A model generated the notes under the pieces. It was not told the DNA's origin. It ran no database searches and saw only the letters and a list, made by a program, of their open reading frames with translations. Shown one piece after another: positions 1 through 8,855 of a stretch of DNA of 64,000 bases. The stretch comes from Oceanospirillaceae bacterium (GTDB lineage: Bacteria > Pseudomonadota > Gammaproteobacteria > Pseudomonadales > Balneatricaceae). A program made the translations under genes and the position numbers. Location of the stretch: the NCBI GenBank assembly GCA_018647765.1, contig JABGSN010000041.1, positions 1-64,000 on the forward strand, in the 5' to 3' direction. Each line of letters starts with the position of its first letter. The first letter of the stretch is position 1.

Positions 1-279
1 AGGAAACAACGCGTAGCTTTGAAAAACCATGCCGAGACCCCGTTTATGCGGCGGTGTTGCAATCATTTCCTGCCCACCAATCCGGAGTGACCCACAATCC
101 GGCCGCACAAAACCGGCCAGTGCCATCAGCAGCGTCGTTTTACCCGAGCCCGATGGTCCAAGTAGCGTCAGGAATTCGCCTGCAGCAATATTCAGCGATA
201 CATCATCAAGCGCCTCGACCTCTCCGTAGGACTTGCACAGGTTAGATATGTCGATGGGAAGGGATTGGGTTGAAGACAT
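1..279 (-). CDS. ABC transporter ATP-binding protein, polyamine-type (partial)
   Basis: This is the N-terminal 93 residues of an ABC ATPase; the rest lies beyond the left edge of the window. It is absent from the ORF track because it has no stop here. My translation begins [19 protein letters not shown], contains the Walker A motif GPSGSGKTT near residue 40, and reaches the Q-loop sequence FQSYALFP at the edge. The start is supported by AAGGA about 7 nt upstream. The Q-loop sequence and the binding-protein gene upstream fit the PotA/spermidine-putrescine importer class, energising uptake at the inner membrane. The true substrate is not known. Permease genes would be expected further left. Confidence 0.85.
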   Translation of the reverse strand, partial: MSSTQSLPIDISNLCKSYGEVEALDDVSLNIAAGEFLTLLGPSGSGKTTLLMALAGFVRPDCGSLRIGGQEMIATPPHKRGLGMVFQSYALFP

Positions 280-489
280 AGTTTATCCTTGACTGGTGAC
301 TGGTCTTTTTTGTGACCACTGGTAAATTTTTAGAAAAACGTTTCGATGAACAAAACATCGATACATTAAATATAGTTTATGCTGGGTTGAGACAACGACC
401 CTTTTTATCCGTACAGGCGCACTTTGGGTCGCCAGAACGCCCGATTGCCACCCTATTGATGACAGAACCAATAATCATTTTACGGATGC

Positions 490-1233
490 TTAAGATTTGC
501 ACTTCGCAGCCCTCAACAAGAATTGATTTATTGCCTTTGTGGTGCTGCTAGCGCTTTCTATCGTTGGCAAGTGTCCACAGTTCTGCAAAATTAAAATTTC
601 GCTGCTAATTACACTTTCTGATATTTCCTGAACTCCATTTCTGAAATACTCGGAATCATCACTACCACTAATCAATAAGACTGGGCAGCGGATATCTTTT
701 AGGCCTTCCTGGAAATTCGGCCTCATTGCGGAGGCGGCCATTTGTCGGCTGAACGTATCAAGCGAATGGGTTTTGACCATCTCACGAAAACACCGTCTTG
801 CATCGTTAGAAGTGCTATTGTTCGATACGCAAGCATCCACAATTTCGTCAATCAAGTCCTCGCACTGGCCAGATTCTATTCTCTCTATCCAGCCTTTACG
901 TTCTTCGGACTGGGATGGAGTCTCCGCTCTGGGCGTGGTGGAGATTAGTACAGCGCCCCAAACCCTATCAGGGGCTATGCGCAACACTTCAAGCGCCACA
1001 TACCCACCCATACTTATACCAACCAGAGCAAAGCGCGACGGTGCATGAGTCAACAGCGTTTCTGCCATTTCAGTTATCGTTTTAGCCTGTATGGTATCAA
1101 TAAACAGTGTCCTGAAGGACGGGCTGATACCTGCGACCTGATGAGCGAAAACTTCCTCACTGCAAAGTGCACCCGGTACAAAGACAACCGATTCTTTACT
1201 GTTTATTTTTGATGACATGAGTGTCCCAAGCAT
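490..1233 (-). CDS. alpha/beta-fold hydrolase
   Basis: The 247-residue protein has the alpha/beta hydrolase pattern: nucleophile elbow GISMGG near residue 97, an acid loop around SGSDDSEYF and a late catalytic histidine in NCGHLPT. This fits a Ser-Asp-His triad that hydrolyses an ester, amide or similar bond, probably in the cytoplasm because no signal peptide is seen. It lies between a periplasmic binding-protein gene and an ABC ATPase gene on the same strand, so it may process the imported compound; that is inference from position. The start is uncertain: a second ATG (MSSKIN) lies five codons inside, and neither has a clear ribosome binding site. The substrate is unknown. Confidence 0.8.
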   Translation of the reverse strand: MLGTLMSSKINSKESVVFVPGALCSEEVFAHQVAGISPSFRTLFIDTIQAKTITEMAETLLTHAPSRFALVGISMGGYVALEVLRIAPDRVWGAVLISTTPRAETPSQSEERKGWIERIESGQCEDLIDEIVDACVSNNSTSNDARRCFREMVKTHSLDTFSRQMAASAMRPNFQEGLKDIRCPVLLISGSDDSEYFRNGVQEISESVISSEILILQNCGHLPTIESASSTTKAINQFLLRAAKCKS

Positions 1234-1278
1234 ATCTGAGTATCGGGCGCGGAGTAAAAATCACCGCGCCCAAAACTA

Positions 1279-2337
1279 TTACTGTTGGATCAGAGTATCA
1301 AATTCCTCGGTCAACTTACCCAGCTGCCCGATATAGAATTTCGGATCGACCAGCAGTTGCGGGGCGAAATTTTCAGGGAAGGTAGGCAAAAGTTTGGCTT
1401 GTTCGTCCGTGAGGATGCCGGCGGTAAAGGCATCGCTGTTCGCAGGCCCGAAGGGCATCGCCTTGACCAGCCGTGCTTGCGCTTTTGCATCAATCATTTC
1501 ACTGATCAATCGCATCGCATTATCTTTATTAGGCGCACCCTTGGGAACCAGCAGGCAGTCGACATCCATCGTTGCTCCATCAAAGGTAAAATTCACCCCG
1601 ATGCCGTCATCGTTAATATAACCCACATGGTTTTGCCCCATGTGAATCATGTCGACCTCACCATCGCGTAAAAGCTGTGCGGACTGCGCCCCACCACGAT
1701 ACCAGACGGTGACGTGTGGGACAATTTCAGCAAGTTTAGCCCAGGCGCGCTTGATGCCCTCGTCCGTGGCCAACGTGTCGTAGACCTTCGACGTGGGCAC
1801 ACCGTCCGCCATCAACGCGGCCTCCAGGTTGTAGTTGACTTTTCCATGCATGCCACGCTTTCCCGGGAACTTTTTAACATCCCAAAAATCTGCCCAGCTT
1901 TGTGGTCCATTATCACCAAACTTATCTTTTCTATAGGCAATGACTTTTGTGAAAGCAAGCAGTCCTACATAGTGGCTGTTGATCAGTTCCGGAGGAATCC
2001 CCGTTGTATCGATTTTGCTGTAGTCAAGCAGCTCAAGCGAGCCTTCCTGTTTGAGCGTCTCACAAGTCGACAACTCTTGTTCTGTCACATCCCAAGCGAC
2101 TGCACCCGCACTGATCTGCGCGCGCACGTCCTGAATGCCGTTTGTCGTATCTTCCTTAACCGTAATATTCAGCTCTTTTGCAGCAGGGTCTAGCAAGGTA
2201 GACCGCAAAGTATCCTGAAATGAGCCTCCCCAGGATGAAAATAATACCTCACCATCGGCAAAGGCAGGTGCAGCCATTATCAAGCTGCCGGCAACGAGGC
2301 AGGCCGCAAGTGACAGCCTTCTCTCTTCTTTCTTCAT
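1279..2337 (-). CDS. periplasmic solute-binding protein, PotD-like
   Basis: This 352-residue protein has a Sec signal peptide (KK start, hydrophobic core, likely cleavage after APAFA near residue 27). The mature part starts with EVLFSSWGGSF, typical of spermidine/putrescine-type binding proteins (cluster D) of ABC importers, and contains the hinge-like WYRGGAQSAQLLRDGEVDM. It would capture a small, probably cationic or amino-acid-like solute in the periplasm. GGAG about 10 nt upstream supports the start. It is the first gene of an operon with the downstream hydrolase and ATPase, and three phased TTCGAA motifs lie 40-90 bp upstream. The ligand cannot be read from the sequence. Confidence 0.87.
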   Translation of the reverse strand: MKKEERRLSLAACLVAGSLIMAAPAFADGEVLFSSWGGSFQDTLRSTLLDPAAKELNITVKEDTTNGIQDVRAQISAGAVAWDVTEQELSTCETLKQEGSLELLDYSKIDTTGIPPELINSHYVGLLAFTKVIAYRKDKFGDNGPQSWADFWDVKKFPGKRGMHGKVNYNLEAALMADGVPTSKVYDTLATDEGIKRAWAKLAEIVPHVTVWYRGGAQSAQLLRDGEVDMIHMGQNHVGYINDDGIGVNFTFDGATMDVDCLLVPKGAPNKDNAMRLISEMIDAKAQARLVKAMPFGPANSDAFTAGILTDEQAKLLPTFPENFAPQLLVDPKFYIGQLGKLTEEFDTLIQQ

Positions 2338-2378
2338 GTCATATTCTCCAGTAATTGTTGATTTTTATTATTTATGTT

Positions 2379-2427
2379 GTTCGAACACTAAACCGTAGTT
2401 TCGAACACCGAAACACCGTTTCGAAAG
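2379..2427. promoter_or_regulatory. three 20-bp-phased TTCGAA operator-like motifs
   Basis: TTCGAA occurs at 2380-2385, 2400-2405 and 2420-2425, exactly 20 bp apart, each in a near-palindromic context (GTTCGAAC, GTTTCGAAC, GTTTCGAAA). The spacing equals two helical turns, so the motifs face the same side of the DNA. They lie just upstream of the binding-protein gene. This is typical of a repeated binding site for a transcriptional regulator; repeated half-sites of this kind are known for IclR-family regulators, but no regulator gene is seen in the window. Confidence 0.6.
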
Positions 2428-2874
2428 CAATAATACAGGTAATATATTGAAAGTCAAGAACACTGTGTTGATTTGCGCCCAGGGTTGACCCACTAAATGG
2501 ATGTTATTGCAGCCAACACTACCCCTTACGGAAATCTCAGCTCATTGGCTAAGTCGAAGAAGATATTTGCAGCGGATTTATTGCTGGTACAAATGTTGTA
2601 ACTGTTTAATTATTAAAAACATTTTTATAATTAAATCAATTAGTTACCGGCTTAATTTGATTCCAACCCTGACTATATTTCAGAAGATTCATCCAATAAC
2701 GTACGCTCATAAGTTCAATCTAAGCTTATGACATTGGTCGATTTTCGCCGTCAATGGTGAATTTCCAGGCGTCCGCTTCCGCTTGTTTCCTGGCTTTCTG
2801 AAAATTCATGGACCAGGTAACACAAGGAACGTGGATAACTGTTTTTTTCTTATTCTATAAAGTAAAAAGAAGAT

Positions 2875-2910
2875 GTTGACCCCGCTGTTGACACCCCCGG
2901 GTGACCCCGT
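2875..2910. repeat. three imperfect 12-bp tandem repeats
   Basis: The sequence reads as GTTGACCCCGCT, GTTGACACCCCC and GGGTGACCCCGT in direct succession, sharing a GTTGACCCC-like core. A further GGGTTGACCC is found at 2482-2491. Their function is unknown; they could be a binding-site cluster or a remnant of an element end. Confidence 0.35.
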
Positions 2911-3416
2911 GGATTGCGTATTTCATCTAACACCATTCCTCTACCGTCAGATGGTGTGGTGCACATTTGAGTGACGGCATTATCAGGGAATGACTCAAGG
3001 GTACGTGGGGCAATCTAAATCGCGTCTTTGACTTCCCAAGCTGATTGTCTACCCCATACCACAACATGATGCGTTGTAAGATCAGTAAAGCGGGCTTTCA
3101 CAATGGCTACCCGACTGTAGTAATGAAACACTGCCGTCTATCAAAATACTGAAATCCGAAAGCCGCTTACCCAGTTATAGGAGCCATTCAAAACAACAGA
3201 AATGTATCTGCCAGCTAGTTTCTAATCAACACATGCCTGAGATTAGAAATTGCTTCTGGAAACGTACTTTTTTAGCACTGTGGATGTTGGTGAGCTGCCC
3301 ATGAAGGACAGGACTTGACTAACCAGAGATTCACATTATGGAATCCAATACCTGTAGCTCACTCCTAACGGCTAAACAGTCATTTCCAATTAATTAATTG
3401 AATCGAAATAAATACC

Positions 3417-3495
3417 GGTGGGATTATCGATGCCAGTTATAATCTCACCTCTTATTTCCTAACCGCCTGGTTTTAGTGGATAATCCCATCCCACC
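3417..3495. repeat. imperfect inverted repeat
   Basis: GGTGGGATTATC at 3417-3428 is matched by GATAATCCCATCCCACC at 3479-3495. The right arm carries an extra copy of a 5-bp GGGAT unit relative to the left arm. A related direct copy, GGGTAATCCCGCACCACA, follows near 3532. This lies in the gene-poor stretch and has no assigned role. Confidence 0.35.
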
Positions 3496-3620
3496 GTTTT
3501 CTAACGTATAGAGTTAACAGCTATTCGCATGGGTAATCCCGCACCACACAGGGCCAGGAAGAGGTTTGGCCAAAACTTTCCAAGACCAAGGCATTATGAG
3601 TAGGATGCTCTGGTAGACTA

Positions 3621-3699
3621 GTCTAACGAGTGTGACGATAAGTCGAGATATTTCAAATTACGTTTTCCGGAGATCACATACGGTTTTTTCTTGTTAGGC
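3621..3699 (-). repeat. weak attC-like element
   Basis: Read on the minus strand, this 79-bp stretch opens with GCCTAACAAG and closes with GTTAGAC, which fit the R'' (RYYYAAC) and R' (GTTRRRY) core-site consensus of integron attC sites. It lies 67 bp past the stop of the membrane-protein ORF, where a cassette attC would be. The internal arms pair poorly, so this may be chance. Confidence 0.2.
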
Positions 3700-3765
3700 A
3701 AAAAATCAGATGATAGATCGCGGCTGACTGACTTAGGCTGACGCTTTCCCCTAAATAGTGCTCTT

Positions 3766-4083
3766 TTACCAGAAATTATCAGGGAATTTAGTGTATTGAG
3801 GGGGCTGACCTAGGAGTGCGTAAATTATATACCGACTAGAATATATAATTCCTGTTAACAATAGAAATGTGTCTATCGGCTTCTCAAATTTATCTTGCCC
3901 TGTCATTTTATCAACTTCGCTTTGCGGCGCGAATAGACCAATTTTAAAACTAGGGAACGAAACAAAGAACAATATAGGTGCGGCAATTATCCAGCGCCAT
4001 GATTCGTCAAAGTAAATAACGAAAAAAGATGCCAACAATGTCGAAAGGACTGCTGATGTTAGTGGTACAAATCTAGAGTTCAT
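3766..4083 (-). CDS. small membrane protein of unknown function
   Basis: The 105-residue product has three hydrophobic stretches: about residues 9-25 (TSAVLSTLLASFFVIYF), 30-43 (WIIAAPILFFVSF) and 73-90. A charged loop, SEVDKMTGQDKFEKPID, separates the last two. An inner-membrane location is likely. GGAGGAGAT immediately before the ATG supports translation, although the spacing is short. I do not recognise the family. It is alone in an AT-rich stretch between inverted repeats that resemble integron recombination sites, which suggests an acquired gene. Confidence 0.55.
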   Translation of the reverse strand: MNSRFVPLTSAVLSTLLASFFVIYFDESWRWIIAAPILFFVSFPSFKIGLFAPQSEVDKMTGQDKFEKPIDTFLLLTGIIYSSRYIIYALLGQPPQYTKFPDNFW

Positions 4084-4123
4084 ATCTCCTCCATTTTTTT
4101 GTCATGCGTTGCATCTATTGCTT

Positions 4124-4166
4124 CACCTAATGGCTTAGAGATGATCATAACATCTCTTGTTAGGTG
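4124..4166. repeat. inverted repeat, attC-like hairpin
   Basis: Outer arms CACCTAA and TTAGGTG enclose a perfect inner stem, AGAGATG and CATCTCT, around a 7-nt loop. On the minus strand it begins ACCTAACAAGAG, sharing CCTAACAAGA with the element at 3621-3699, and lies about 40 bp before the membrane-protein start. It could be a degenerate integron attC or a simple hairpin; at 43 bp it is shorter than typical attC sites. Confidence 0.35.
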
Positions 4167-4404
4167 GCCAAATTCACTGTACCACTACAATCAGATAAGA
4201 ACCCTCGATATAGCTTTTTTACTGCCAACATAGTGAGAGGTTTTGCTATATGCGCACTGGTAGGTGGTATAATCTGTGTCATGGGCGACCAACTTTTAAA
4301 ACAATAATAAAGTACACCATATACTACACTAAACGATGATATTTGACGATCACAGATGCTATTGCCTGATATGAAATTAAACAATCAAAACTATTAAAAA
4401 CGTC

Positions 4405-4423
4405 TGTATAACAATGTTATACA
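4405..4423. promoter_or_regulatory. 19-bp perfect palindrome upstream of mutS
   Basis: TGTATAACA-A-TGTTATACA is a perfect palindrome with a single central base, ending 42 bp before the mutS start codon. Length and symmetry fit the operator of a dimeric repressor. It is not a LexA box, because the CTGT and ACA halves are too far apart. The regulator is unknown. Confidence 0.5.
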
Positions 4424-4465
4424 AGTGTTCACTATCAATAAAACCTCTATAAATACTGGACAATC

Positions 4466-7027
4466 ATGCTAAAAAGCCAACAACACACTCCCATGATGCA
4501 ACAGTACCTTGGTATTAAGCGCGACCATCCTAACGACCTAGTGTTTTACCGTATGGGTGATTTTTATGAGTTGTTCTATGACGACGCTAAAAGCGCTTCT
4601 GAGTTACTTGATATTTCCCTTACCTCAAGGGGGCAGTCTGCAGGGCAGCCAATCCCTATGTCGGGCATCCCGTATCATGCCGCCGAAGGTTATATTGCCA
4701 AAATTGTAAATGCCGGCCGTTCTGTTGCTGTGGCGGAACAAATCGGCGACCCCACCACCAGCAAAGGCCCCGTAGATCGCAAAGTAGTACGTGTGATTAC
4801 CCCCGGCACCCTCACAGACGAAGCCTTAATGGATGCCCACAGCGAACGTTTGTTGACCGCTGTGTACCAACTAACCGACCAGTACGGCATTGCAAGTTTA
4901 GATATGAGTAGCGGTCGATTTAGCTTACTTGAAGCCACTTCCGTTGATCAATTGCAGACCCAGTTACAACGCTTAAAACCGGCTGAATTATTGTTCGACG
5001 AGGCCAGTGACATGCTCGACCAGATTCAAGACTGGCCCTGCCGCCGCCCACAAGCAACTTGGAATTTTGCCCTAGACACTGCCCAACGGTTGCTGTGTAA
5101 CCAATTTAATACCCGCGATTTGAGCGGCTTTGGCTGTGACGAAATGGCCGCTGCTATCTGTGCTGCGGGCTGTTTACTCAACTATGCCAAAGAGACTCAA
5201 AAAGGCGAGTTGCCTCACTTACGTAACTTGCAAGTTGAACTGGCTCAAGACACCCTAATACTCGATGGCCCAAGCCGAAAAAACCTAGAAATAGATCAAA
5301 ATGTGCAAGGCGGTGACCAATTCACCCTAGCGCAAACCCTTGATTCAACCTCCACCCCCATGGGCGGACGATTACTGCGTCGCTGGCTCAACAATCCATT
5401 ACGTTGCATCAAGACATTACATCAGCGTCAAGATTTTATTGCACAAGCCATAGAAACAGATGTTACCGAGGCGCTGCAACTCGCACTTAAACCCATTGGC
5501 GACATTGAACGCATCTTGCCTCGTATCGCTCTGCGCTCGGCACGCCCACGGGACCTGTCACGTCTCAGCGCAAGCTTGCAAGCTTTACCTCAACTGCAAC
5601 AGCACTTAATCCTGTTAGGCGCTGCCAAATCGGTGTCCTTGGCCAAAAATATCAAACAATTTCCCGAGTTAGTTAAACTCTTAGATCAGGCCATTATCGA
5701 AAATCCACCTGTCATCATCCGCGACGGCGGCGTTATTGCCGAAGGCTATGATGCCGAACTCGATGAACTGCGTGGTTTAAGTCAAAATGCCGGTCAGTTC
5801 TTGCTTGACCTGGAAACACAAGAACGTGAACGCACTGGCTTATCGACCCTTAAGGTGGGTTACAACCGGGTGCATGGTTATTACATTGAAATCAGCAGGT
5901 TACAGTCGGCCCAGGCACCTACAGAATATGTTCGTCGCCAAACATTAAAAAATGCCGAACGCTTCATCACTCCCGAACTCAAAACCTTTGAAGACAAGGC
6001 CCTGAGTAGTAAAAGCCGGTCCTTAGCCAGAGAAAAGGCGCTTTATGAAGCCCTTGTTGAGCAGCTCGCAGGGCACCTAACCGACCTTCAACTTGCGTCA
6101 GACGGCATTAGCGAACTGGATATTCTCGCCTGTCTAGCCGAGCGCGCCATTAACCTAGAATTGGTGCGGCCGCAACTGACCGAACACGCGGGCATCAATA
6201 TAGATAATGGCCGCCACTTGGTTGTGGAACAGTTAATCAGTGAGCCGTTTGTTGCCAATGACTGCTGCCTCTCAGCTAGCCAAAGCATGAAAATCATTAC
6301 TGGGCCAAATATGGGTGGTAAATCCACCTACATGCGCCAAGTGGCGCTGATCGTGATCATGGCTCAAATTGGTTCTTTTGTACCCGCAAAAAATGCCAGC
6401 ATAGGTATTGTAGACCGCATATTCACACGTATGGGCAGCAGTGATGACCTAGCAGGTGGCCGGTCAACCTTTATGGTGGAGATGACGGAAACCGCCAATA
6501 TACTGAATAACGCAACCCATCAAAGCTTAGTACTTATGGATGAAGTAGGTCGTGGCACAAGTACTTTTGACGGCCTTTCGTTAGCCTGGTCCTGTGCCTT
6601 CAATCTAGCCCAAGACATTGCTGCACTGACCTTATTCGCCACTCACTATTTCGAAATGACGCATTTAGTCGACCAGTTGGTTCAAGTAGAGAATGTGCAT
6701 TTAGACGCGACCGAACATGGCGACAGCATTATCTTTATGCATAAAGTATTGCCCGGCCCAGCCAGCCAAAGCTACGGTTTACAAGTGGCTAAATTGGCGG
6801 GTGTGCCGGTCAATGTCATCAATGACGCGCAAACTAAGTTGCAACAACTTGAGATCGATGACGACTCAAGCAAACCCAGTAAATCAGCTGCACCTTTACA
6901 AACAGACTTATTCAGCAGTTTGCCCCATGCCGTAGAAAGCTTGCTGCAAAATAACAATGCCGACGACCTGACACCAAGGCAGGCGCTAGAGCTTATTTAC
7001 CAAATGCAACGAGCCTTAAAGCAATAA
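4466..7027 (+). CDS. mutS: DNA mismatch repair protein MutS
   Basis: MutS recognises base mismatches and small loops in newly replicated DNA and recruits MutL. The 853-residue length equals that of E. coli MutS. The mismatch-wedging Phe-X-Glu is seen in GDFYELF (F33, E35), the Walker A motif is [10 protein letters not shown] near residue 613, and the Walker B and dimer signature is [12 protein letters not shown] near residue 692. The C-terminus keeps the helical tetramerisation region ([17 protein letters not shown]). The upstream ribosome binding site is weak. It converges on rpoS, as often seen in gammaproteobacteria, with only 16 bp between the stops. Confidence 0.98.
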   Translation: MLKSQQHTPMMQQYLGIKRDHPNDLVFYRMGDFYELFYDDAKSASELLDISLTSRGQSAGQPIPMSGIPYHAAEGYIAKIVNAGRSVAVAEQIGDPTTSKGPVDRKVVRVITPGTLTDEALMDAHSERLLTAVYQLTDQYGIASLDMSSGRFSLLEATSVDQLQTQLQRLKPAELLFDEASDMLDQIQDWPCRRPQATWNFALDTAQRLLCNQFNTRDLSGFGCDEMAAAICAAGCLLNYAKETQKGELPHLRNLQVELAQDTLILDGPSRKNLEIDQNVQGGDQFTLAQTLDSTSTPMGGRLLRRWLNNPLRCIKTLHQRQDFIAQAIETDVTEALQLALKPIGDIERILPRIALRSARPRDLSRLSASLQALPQLQQHLILLGAAKSVSLAKNIKQFPELVKLLDQAIIENPPVIIRDGGVIAEGYDAELDELRGLSQNAGQFLLDLETQERERTGLSTLKVGYNRVHGYYIEISRLQSAQAPTEYVRRQTLKNAERFITPELKTFEDKALSSKSRSLAREKALYEALVEQLAGHLTDLQLASDGISELDILACLAERAINLELVRPQLTEHAGINIDNGRHLVVEQLISEPFVANDCCLSASQSMKIITGPNMGGKSTYMRQVALIVIMAQIGSFVPAKNASIGIVDRIFTRMGSSDDLAGGRSTFMVEMTETANILNNATHQSLVLMDEVGRGTSTFDGLSLAWSCAFNLAQDIAALTLFATHYFEMTHLVDQLVQVENVHLDATEHGDSIIFMHKVLPGPASQSYGLQVAKLAGVPVNVINDAQTKLQQLEIDDDSSKPSKSAAPLQTDLFSSLPHAVESLLQNNNADDLTPRQALELIYQMQRALKQ

Positions 7028-7043
7028 CAAGCCGCTGTTAAAA

Positions 7044-7985
7044 CTACAGCTTAGCGGTCAACATGTCGGCGCTATTGAGGCCTTCGGTTTCTAAAATATT
7101 GCGAAGGCTGCGCAATGCACCCAATTGGATCTGCCTAACTCGCTCACGGGTCAGGCCAATTTTTTTACCCACCTGCTCTAGCGTGCATACGGCATGGCCT
7201 CGCAACCCAAAACGCCGACAAATAATGTCTTTTTGCAAGTCTGTGAGGTGATCAAGCCATTGTTCCATGTTAGCCATCAAGTTACTGTCTTCAGCATGAT
7301 ACTCTGGGCCTGGGCTACTTACATCGGCAATGGTATCTAGCAAGGTGCTGTCGTTATCTGGGCCTAGGGTATTGTCAACCGAACTCACGCGATCGTTGAG
7401 GCTGAGCATCGCAGTCACTTGTTTAACGGGCTTGTCAAGAAACTGAGCAATTTCTTCGGCGCTGGGTTCATAGTCTAACTTTTGTGCCAACTGCCGTGCT
7501 GCACGCAAATAAACATTGAGCTCTTTAACAACATGGATCGGTAAACGAATAGTGCGAGTTTGGTTCATAATTGCACGCTCTATGGTTTGGCGTATCCACC
7601 AAGTGCCATAGGTTGAAAATCGAAAGCCTCGTTCTGGATCAAATTTTTCAACCGCGCGAATCAGGCCTAAGTTACCTTCTTCGATTAGGTCTAGCAGCGT
7701 TAAACCGCGATTAAGGTAGCGCCGTGCTATTTTAACCACCAAACGCAGATTGCTTTCAATCATAAGGTGGCGGGCAGGTTCATCACCCTGCAACGCCAAG
7801 CGAGAAAAATACTGCTCTTCTTCTGCCGTCAGTAGGGCGCGAAATCCGATTTCGCCTAAATAAAGCTGCGTCGCATCCTTGAACTGGGTGACCGTGTCAG
7901 ATTTATTGCGTATGCCTTTATAAGCAGCATATTCAACTTCGCTGCGCCTCTGGTGTGCTTGTTCTACCGATAATTCTTGCGTCAT
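7044..7985 (-). CDS. rpoS: RNA polymerase sigma factor RpoS
   Basis: This is the stationary-phase and general-stress sigma factor of RNA polymerase. The 313-residue protein shows sigma-70 region 1.2 near residues 38-70, region 2 ([30 protein letters not shown], then [11 protein letters not shown]), the RpoS-typical [15 protein letters not shown], and region 4.2 with [10 protein letters not shown]. The linkage to nlpD is the classic nlpD-rpoS arrangement, in which the main rpoS promoter often lies inside nlpD. No convincing terminator follows: a small inverted repeat overlaps the stop but lacks a T-run. Confidence 0.97.
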   Translation of the reverse strand: MTQELSVEQAHQRRSEVEYAAYKGIRNKSDTVTQFKDATQLYLGEIGFRALLTAEEEQYFSRLALQGDEPARHLMIESNLRLVVKIARRYLNRGLTLLDLIEEGNLGLIRAVEKFDPERGFRFSTYGTWWIRQTIERAIMNQTRTIRLPIHVVKELNVYLRAARQLAQKLDYEPSAEEIAQFLDKPVKQVTAMLSLNDRVSSVDNTLGPDNDSTLLDTIADVSSPGPEYHAEDSNLMANMEQWLDHLTDLQKDIICRRFGLRGHAVCTLEQVGKKIGLTRERVRQIQLGALRSLRNILETEGLNSADMLTAKL

Positions 7986-8039
7986 TTAACTATCCTATAC
8001 TCATCAAAGTCCTTACTGCGGAGCTTTATGGGCAACTGC

Positions 8040-8855
8040 TTATAGTTTTGGCAAGTACTGTAGTGGATTAACCGGCTTACCATCTTTTCGAATTTCGAAA
8101 TGTAACCGAGGATCCAACTGGGGACCCTTTCCTACCTCTGCAATCACTTGGCCAGCGTTAACCTGGGCACCTTCTGCAACCAAAATTCGGCTGTTATAGG
8201 CGTAAGCACTCAAAAAAGTTTCATTGTGCTTAACTACGACTAAATTGCCGTAACCTTGGATGCCACTACCAGCATATACTATTAATCCACTTGATGCAGC
8301 TTTTATCGAATTTCCGAGACGTGATGAGATCTCAATACCGTGAGATATGACTCCTTTATTGGCAAATTTTTGTACCACCGAGCCTTTTAATGGCCATTGC
8401 CATATGACGGACCCTGTGGCCATTTTTTGCTTATTATTCAATGAATTAATTTTAATATTTGGAATTTTTTTAACAACGGATTTAGTCGTCACTTTCGGCT
8501 TAGAAAGCGATGAAGATATTTTATTATTTTTTTTATTTATATTTGTATTTATTTCACTAAACAGTAACTTTTGCCCCACATAAATGGTGTAAGGCGATGC
8601 GATAGCATTCACTTTTGCCAATTCTTTATAGTCCCAGCCAAACCGCCAGGCGATGGCAAACAGCGTATCGCCACTGCGTACTTGATAGGAGGCTGGAGCG
8701 GAGCGCACACTACTGGCACTGACTGGCTGTGTCGTTAAGCTGTAGCCAAGTTCCTGCACAGGCGCATATTGGCTAGCCCCACAGGCCATTAGAAGCAAGC
8801 CGAATACGCCATAACATAATGCGTGCAACATAGTGGCAGGTGCGTATTTACCCAT
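8040..8855 (-). CDS. nlpD: murein hydrolase activator NlpD (LysM/M23 lipoprotein)
   Basis: NlpD is an outer-membrane lipoprotein that activates the cell-division amidase AmiC. The 271-residue protein has a lipobox LLMAC near residue 25, a LysM domain (YQVRSGDTLFAIAWRFGWDYKEL, about 57-100) that binds peptidoglycan, and a C-terminal M23-type domain. The zinc-ligand motif is degenerate (SHGIEI instead of HxxxD) while HFEIR remains, as expected for an activator without its own catalysis. The linker (about residues 103-145) is rich in Lys, Asn and Ser and AT-rich in DNA. I chose the ATG at 8855; the track starts one TTG codon earlier. It overlaps the end of the DUF368 gene by 8 bp. Confidence 0.93.
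   Translation of the reverse strand: MGKYAPATMLHALCYGVFGLLLMACGASQYAPVQELGYSLTTQPVSASSVRSAPASYQVRSGDTLFAIAWRFGWDYKELAKVNAIASPYTIYVGQKLLFSEINTNINKKNNKISSSLSKPKVTTKSVVKKIPNIKINSLNNKQKMATGSVIWQWPLKGSVVQKFANKGVISHGIEISSRLGNSIKAASSGLIVYAGSGIQGYGNLVVVKHNETFLSAYAYNSRILVAEGAQVNAGQVIAEVGKGPQLDPRLHFEIRKDGKPVNPLQYLPKL

Larger units (their letters stand above)
2440..3765. other. AT-rich region without recognisable genes
   Basis: About 1.3 kb separates the ABC operon from the next convincing gene. The only ORF of note (2501-2731, 76 codons) has no coding character. A 27-codon ORF on the minus strand at 2726-2809 (begins MNFQKARKQAEADAW) reads like a fragment of a real protein but cannot be assigned. Short imperfect tandem and inverted repeats are listed separately. 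Composition and lack of genes suggest a decayed or horizontally acquired segment; no transposase remnant was recognised. Confidence 0.5.

Noticed and set aside
312-551. 79-codon plus-strand ORF opposite the ABC operon gap
   Set aside because: It overlaps the end of the hydrolase gene in antisense and has no support.
2501-2731. 76-codon plus-strand ORF in the gene-poor stretch
   Set aside because: It has no ribosome binding site, a composition typical of AT-rich chance ORFs and no domain.
2726-2809. 27-codon minus-strand ORF (MNFQKARKQAEADAW...)
   Set aside because: It reads like protein but is too short and lacks a ribosome binding site, so it is not called as a gene.
4160-4384. 74-codon ORF on the minus strand upstream of the small membrane protein
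   Set aside because: It starts with TTG in a poor context, has no recognisable domain and an odd composition. It is mentioned only because its stop lies inside an attC-like repeat.
4405-4423. LexA (SOS) box in front of mutS
   Set aside because: CTGT and ACA halves are present, but the spacing does not fit CTGT-N8-ACAG.
7031-7058. Bidirectional terminator between mutS and rpoS
   Set aside because: CCGCT/AGCGG and GCTGT/ACAGC can pair, but the stem is broken and there is no T-run on either strand.
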